Source: Zhenhengia yiwuensis (GTDB taxonomy: Bacteria; Bacillota; Clostridia; Lachnospirales; Cellulosilyticaceae). Taken from it: a stretch of DNA of 64,000 bases. The notes beneath the pieces are model-generated. The model was given only the letters and a program-made list of their open reading frames with translations, was not told the origin of the DNA and ran no database searches. Position 1 is the first letter of the stretch, and every line of letters starts with the position of its first letter. Position numbers and translations under genes: made by a program. The stretch spans positions 1 to 64,000 of the forward strand of contig NZ_JACRSY010000020.1 in assembly GCF_014384995.1 (NCBI RefSeq), given 5' to 3'. Of the stretch, positions 60,059 through 64,000 are shown piece by piece.

Positions 60059-61066
60059 ATGTGTCATAGAAAAAGACAAGAACAAATGGAAATCGACCAT
60101 TTACAACCTTATAGTGCAAAAGCTGCTTATTCAAAAGGACGTGTAAGAATAGAAGAAGAATGTGAAGTAAGAACGGCTTTCCAAAGAGATAGGGACCGTA
60201 TTTTACACTCGAAAGCTTTTAGGCGCTTAGCACATAAGACACAAGTTTTTATCTCACCTGAAGGAGACCATTATCGTACGAGACTTACACATACATTAGA
60301 AGTAGCTCAGATTTCTAGGACGCTTGCAAGAGCCTTAAGATTAAATGAAGACTTAGTAGAAGCCATTGCTTTAGGCCATGACTTAGGACACACGCCTTTT
60401 GGTCATGCTGGAGAATATGTACTTCAAGAATTAACAGGGCATAAATTTGAACACAATGTTCAGAGCTTGCGTGTTGTAGAGCATATTGAACGTAAAGGTA
60501 AAGGGCTAAATCTCACTTATGAGGTAAGAGATGGTATACTTAATCATCAGACTAAAGGTCATCCTCATACGCTAGAAGGCAAAATTGTGCAGTTATCTGA
60601 CAAAATAGCTTATGTTAATCATGATATAGATGATGCCTTAAGAGGGAAAATATTAGAGTCAAATGAATTACCTAAGGCGTATACTAAACTTCTAGGGGAT
60701 ACGTCTTCAAAGCGTATTAATACCCTTATTGTAGACATTATTAAAACAAGCGAAGGGGTAAATGACATTTTAATGAGCGCTGAAGTACGAGAAGCTTTTC
60801 TTAAAATGCGTAAATTCTTATTTGAACGAGTCTATATTGGCTCTATTGCAAAAGAGCAAGAAGAAAAGGCTAAACATGTTGTCAGAGAGCTATATACATA
60901 TTATATGGATAAACCTGACAAACTACCTGAGACATACCTTAATGAACTGGAGCAAGGTGAAGACAAGGTGCAAGTGGTATGTGATTATATTGCAGGCATG
61001 ACAGACCGTTATGCTATTCATACTTATGGTGAATTATTCTTTCCAACAGCTTGGAAGATTTATTAA
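60059..61066 (+). CDS. dgt: dGTP triphosphohydrolase-like protein (HD domain)
   Basis: 335-residue HD-domain phosphohydrolase of the dGTPase-like family. Core motifs are FRRLAHKTQVF, DHYRTRLTHTLEVAQ (H of the HD set) and ALGHDLGHTPFGHAGE (HD pair). A C-terminal helical region holds the Asp of KIAYVNHDIDDAL. It is shorter than E. coli Dgt, which is normal for the Firmicute type. It degrades deoxynucleoside triphosphates; exact substrate is uncertain. AAGGAGGTG lies before the ATG, and dnaG follows 23 bp later. Confidence 0.94.
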   Translation: MCHRKRQEQMEIDHLQPYSAKAAYSKGRVRIEEECEVRTAFQRDRDRILHSKAFRRLAHKTQVFISPEGDHYRTRLTHTLEVAQISRTLARALRLNEDLVEAIALGHDLGHTPFGHAGEYVLQELTGHKFEHNVQSLRVVEHIERKGKGLNLTYEVRDGILNHQTKGHPHTLEGKIVQLSDKIAYVNHDIDDALRGKILESNELPKAYTKLLGDTSSKRINTLIVDIIKTSEGVNDILMSAEVREAFLKMRKFLFERVYIGSIAKEQEEKAKHVVRELYTYYMDKPDKLPETYLNELEQGEDKVQVVCDYIAGMTDRYAIHTYGELFFPTAWKIY

Positions 61067-61089
61067 ATTGATAGAAAAGAGGAAGCTAG

Positions 61090-62853
61090 ATGTATTATTC
61101 TGACGAGATTATTGACGAAATTAGGCAGCGCAGCGATATTATATCTATTATTTCCGAATATACTGCCTTAACAAAGAAAGGGCATTCTCATACAGGATTG
61201 TGCCCTTTCCATCATGAAAAAACACCATCTTTTTCAGTAAGCGAAGATAAACAAATGTATTATTGCTTTGGTTGTGGGGCAGGAGGAAATGTGATTACTT
61301 TTGTCATGCAAAAAGAAAATATGACTTTTCCAGAAGCATTACAGTTTTTAGCAGAAAGAGCCCATATTGATTTGGATGCAGCAGAAAAAATGCAAGGGCA
61401 AAATGGTGGCGTGAATAAAAAGGCCCTCCATTTAGAAATCTATAAAAAAGCTGCTAGGTTTTATTATTATAGTTTGCAACTGAAAGAAAATGAACAAGCT
61501 TTAGAGTATTTTCATAAGCGCGGTATTACAAGTGATGTGATTAAACATTTTGGCTTAGGTTATGCGCCAGCTAAATACAATATTCTTTATCAAAATATGA
61601 AAAGAGAAGGTTATGAGGATGAAGACCTTCTAGAAACTGGACTTTTCTTAAAAAGTAAAAAAAATGGGATGCTTTTTGATAGGTTTTCTGACCGTGTCAT
61701 GTTTCCTATTTTTAATCTTAATAAAAAAGTAATTGCTTTTGGAGGACGTATATTAGGAGAAGGTCAACCTAAATATCTTAATTCTCCTGAAAGTCTACTT
61801 TTTGATAAAAGCCGTACACTCTATGGGTTGCATATAGCAAGGAATGAAAAGCATCCTTATTATATTTTGGTAGAGGGTTATATGGATGTTATTGCTATGC
61901 ATGTAGCTGGCTTTACGCAGACAGTTGCTTCACTTGGTACAGCTTTTACAGATGGACATGCTAAACTTCTTAAACGTTATACACAGCAAGTAGTTATTTT
62001 GTATGATAATGATGGAGCAGGTAAGAAAGCCGCACTCCGAGCTATTCCTATTTTAAGAAGTAATGGTATCAATGTAAAAGTCCTACAGTTAACAGACGCC
62101 AAAGACCCAGACGAATTTCTTAAAAAGCATGGAGCGGATGAGATGAAGAAGCTATTAGATGAAGCAGAAAGTCACATCTGGTTTAGAATTAAAGAAATAG
62201 AGAGTACGTATCATTTAGAATTACCTGATGAAAAAGTAAAATTCCTTCAAGAAGTTGCTAAATTAATTGGTAGTCTTGAAAGTAGTATTGAGCAGAGTAT
62301 TTATAGTGAAGAGATTTCACAAAAATATCAAATTAATCAAGATGCCCTTCAGGCAGAGGTAAAAAAATATTATCAAAGTGAAGCAAAGTCCATTCAGGCT
62401 GTTAAAGCTCCTAAAGTGCAAGAATCTTTAGGGGGAGGAACACTGCCTATGCAGTTGGAATTTTTATGTACACTTTACAATTATCCTTTTGCATATGGTT
62501 ATATTAAAGGGTATATAGGAACTAATTTATTTGATGAAGGACTTATACAAGAACTGGCAAGTGCTATTTTTGAATCTATTGAAAAAAGTACACCAGTAGA
62601 TATAGATTATTTTAATAATCGTTACCCAGAGATTAAAGATCAAAAAATTATCTCTACCGTTTTTATGAAAAAAGATGAGCGCTATGATGAGAATGACTTA
62701 ATCCGAAAAATGCTTACGGAAACTATTAAACGTTTGAATATGATTCATATTGAAAAAACTTTAAAAATGACATCAGATATTACTGAAGTTCAAAGGTTAT
62801 TAATGCGTAAAAAGGCACTAGACAAGTTGAATATTGAATTTATAAATGGTTAG
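61090..62853 (+). CDS. dnaG: DNA primase
   Basis: Makes RNA primers for replication. The 587 residues contain the zinc-binding domain with Cys38, His41, Cys59 and Cys62, then the catalytic core with EGYMDVIAMHVAGF and YDNDGAGKKA (TOPRIM), and a C-terminal helicase-binding domain (helical, ending RRKALDKLNIEF-like). The order dgt-dnaG-rpoD is conserved in clostridia. The gene begins right after dgt with GAGGAAG upstream. Confidence 0.97.
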   Translation: MYYSDEIIDEIRQRSDIISIISEYTALTKKGHSHTGLCPFHHEKTPSFSVSEDKQMYYCFGCGAGGNVITFVMQKENMTFPEALQFLAERAHIDLDAAEKMQGQNGGVNKKALHLEIYKKAARFYYYSLQLKENEQALEYFHKRGITSDVIKHFGLGYAPAKYNILYQNMKREGYEDEDLLETGLFLKSKKNGMLFDRFSDRVMFPIFNLNKKVIAFGGRILGEGQPKYLNSPESLLFDKSRTLYGLHIARNEKHPYYILVEGYMDVIAMHVAGFTQTVASLGTAFTDGHAKLLKRYTQQVVILYDNDGAGKKAALRAIPILRSNGINVKVLQLTDAKDPDEFLKKHGADEMKKLLDEAESHIWFRIKEIESTYHLELPDEKVKFLQEVAKLIGSLESSIEQSIYSEEISQKYQINQDALQAEVKKYYQSEAKSIQAVKAPKVQESLGGGTLPMQLEFLCTLYNYPFAYGYIKGYIGTNLFDEGLIQELASAIFESIEKSTPVDIDYFNNRYPEIKDQKIISTVFMKKDERYDENDLIRKMLTETIKRLNMIHIEKTLKMTSDITEVQRLLMRKKALDKLNIEFING

Positions 62854-62880
62854 AATAGTAGACAGGAGAAAGGATGAATT

Positions 62881-63963
62881 ATGGTGAAAGAGGAATTAAC
62901 AAAGGGAAAATTAGCTTTTAGATCGAGACTTGAACAACTTCTAATGTTAGCTAAAGATAAAAAAGGAGTTCTTGAACAAAGTGATATTTCAGATGCTTTT
63001 GCAGATTTAGAGTTAGATCAAGTAAAAATTGAACAAATCTATGACTATTTAGAAGCACAGAATATTGATGTCATAGGAAGTTTAAGTGATATAGACGAGG
63101 AAGAAGAAATAGACTTCACCTTGCCAGAAGGTATTAATATTGATGATCCTGTTCGTATGTATTTAAAAGAAATTGGTAAAGTTCCTCTTTTATCCGCAGA
63201 AGAAGAAATTGAATTTGCTCAGAGAATGGAAGAAGGTGATGAAGAGGCTAAGAAAAGGTTGGCAGAAGCTAATCTTAGATTAGTAGTAAGCATCGCGAAA
63301 AGATATGTAGGGCGTGGTATGCTTTTCTTAGATTTAATTCAGGAGGGGAATCTAGGTCTTATAAAAGCTGTAGAGAAGTTTGATTATCGTAAAGGATATA
63401 AGTTTAGTACATATGCCACATGGTGGATCAGACAAGCTATTACACGTGCTATTGCTGACCAAGCACGTACAATTCGTATTCCAGTGCATATGGTAGAGAC
63501 GATTAACAGACTGATGCGAGTATCGAGACAACTTCTTCAAGAATTAGGACGAGACCCTGTACCGGAAGAAATTGCTAAAGCTATGGAAATGCCAGTAAGT
63601 AAGGTAAGAGAAATTATGAAAATTTCTCAAGAGCCTGTTTCACTAGAAACACCTATAGGTGAAGAAGAAGATAGTCATTTAGGTGACTTTATACCGGATG
63701 ATGATGTACCTGTACCAGCAGAGGCGGCAGCTTTTACCTTGCTTAAGGAACAGCTTATAGAAGTACTTGATACACTTACAGAACGTGAGCAAAAAGTGTT
63801 AAGATTAAGATTTGGATTAGATGATGGAAGAGCACGTACACTTGAAGAAGTAGGTAAAGAATTCAATGTAACGAGAGAACGTATTAGACAAATTGAAGCT
63901 AAGGCCTTACGCAAACTCAGACATCCAAGTCGTAGTAAAAAATTAAAAGATTACTTAGAATAG
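62881..63963 (+). CDS. rpoD: Primary sigma factor RpoD (SigA)
   Basis: Housekeeping sigma-70 factor of 360 residues. Region 1.1 is present at the N-terminus, followed by DDPVRMYLKEIGKVPLLS (region 1.2) and LRLVVSIAKRYVGRGMLFLDLIQEGN with YKFSTYATWWIRQAITRAI (region 2). Region 3 and region 4 follow, with RFGLDDGRARTLEEVGKEFNVTRERIRQIEAKALRKLRHP quoted as VTRERIRQIEAKALRKL. The length fits Firmicute SigA. It is the last gene of the dgt-dnaG-rpoD run. Confidence 0.98.
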   Translation: MVKEELTKGKLAFRSRLEQLLMLAKDKKGVLEQSDISDAFADLELDQVKIEQIYDYLEAQNIDVIGSLSDIDEEEEIDFTLPEGINIDDPVRMYLKEIGKVPLLSAEEEIEFAQRMEEGDEEAKKRLAEANLRLVVSIAKRYVGRGMLFLDLIQEGNLGLIKAVEKFDYRKGYKFSTYATWWIRQAITRAIADQARTIRIPVHMVETINRLMRVSRQLLQELGRDPVPEEIAKAMEMPVSKVREIMKISQEPVSLETPIGEEEDSHLGDFIPDDDVPVPAEAAAFTLLKEQLIEVLDTLTEREQKVLRLRFGLDDGRARTLEEVGKEFNVTRERIRQIEAKALRKLRHPSRSKKLKDYLE

Positions 63964-63990
63964 GAGTTGAAAGTTCAACTTCTATTTTGT
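63964..63990 (+). terminator. Possible terminator after rpoD
   Basis: GAGTTGAA pairs with TTCAACTT/C around AG (63965-63983, one G-T pair), followed by a broken T stretch. Weak; the window ends 10 bp later. Confidence 0.35.
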
Positions 63991-64000
63991 ATTATGACAT

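Noticed and set aside
59943..60134. Minus-strand frame between ppdK and dgt
   Set aside because: Covers the ppdK terminator and the dgt promoter and start; no supporting features.
1..64000. CRISPR arrays, prophage, toxin-antitoxin or defence island
   Set aside because: No evenly spaced repeats, phage genes or defence-type gene clusters were seen; apart from the IS end the region is core chromosome.

Overview
The window looks like a chromosomal core region of a low-GC, endospore-forming Firmicute of class Clostridia. Sporulation and germination genes (gpr, spoIIP, sigK, a GerMN lipoprotein), a T-box leader before glyS, CIRCE-controlled heat-shock genes, GAAC-N4-GTTC SOS-box style regulation, pyruvate phosphate dikinase and the dgt-dnaG-rpoD block all fit that group. 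Base composition and gene order suggest the Lachnospirales (possibly the Cellulosilyticum/Epulopiscium neighbourhood); this lineage call is an inference and low in confidence. Almost all genes run left to right. The exceptions are a D,D-carboxypeptidase, rpsT, an HPr-like gene, mltG and a tRNA-Leu.

Layout. 1-380: right end of an IS3-family insertion sequence, ending 15 bp from the stop of a D,D-carboxypeptidase gene. 1.8-8.8 kb: a tight run of comEA, response regulator, histidine kinase, GerMN lipoprotein, comEC and holA, which brings together DNA-uptake genes and a two-component system. 8.9-11.5 kb: rpsT, gpr, spoIIP. 11.6-14.6 kb: lepA-hemW. 14.6-21.5 kb: the HrcA/CIRCE regulon hrcA-grpE-dnaK-dnaJ-prmA-rsmE, closed by a single-domain CheY-like gene. 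21.5-25.6 kb: tRNA thiolation (cysteine desulfurase-thiI), an HPr-like protein and mtaB. 25.6-28.8 kb: ireB-ruvX-DUF1292, then a Fur-family regulator and RNase J. 28.9-32.7 kb: trmR-trhP (wobble uridine modification), sigK, and convergent mltG.

32.9-40.5 kb: an L,D-transpeptidase, M18 aminopeptidase, cyclophilin, M19 dipeptidase, a Cys/His-rich DUF1292 protein, a free-standing GIY-YIG (UvrC-like) protein, a membrane cyclophilin and an ion channel. 40.6-45.8 kb: a divergent type II topoisomerase pair, proB and a DUF896 protein. 45.9-47.6 kb: ruvAB behind a likely LexA box. 47.6-53.7 kb: zapA, a large U32/RlhA-like protein, an FtsW/RodA/SpoVE protein with its partner PBP, and a Nudix hydrolase. 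53.7-55.3 kb: tRNA-Leu(CAA) and a sigma/anti-sigma pair. 55.3-64 kb: T-box-glyS, ppdK, and dgt-dnaG-rpoD.

Themes. The genes cover translation and tRNA modification (rpsT, lepA, prmA, rsmE, thiI, mtaB, trmR, trhP, glyS), replication and repair (holA, ruvX, ruvAB, dnaG, topoisomerase pair, GIY-YIG protein), the cell envelope (carboxypeptidase, mltG, L,D-transpeptidase, FtsW/PBP) and sporulation. I found no CRISPR array, prophage or obvious accessory island, and no clear new multi-gene system. The points most worth a second look are: the repeat-rich sigK promoter with a very short pro-sequence; a candidate leaderless GIY-YIG gene; the metal-binding-looking DUF1292 protein; the divergent topoisomerase operon; and an HPr-like protein that has no catalytic histidine. 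Where an upstream in-frame start lacked a ribosome binding site, I moved the start to the internal ATG, GTG or TTG that had one, and I say so in each entry.
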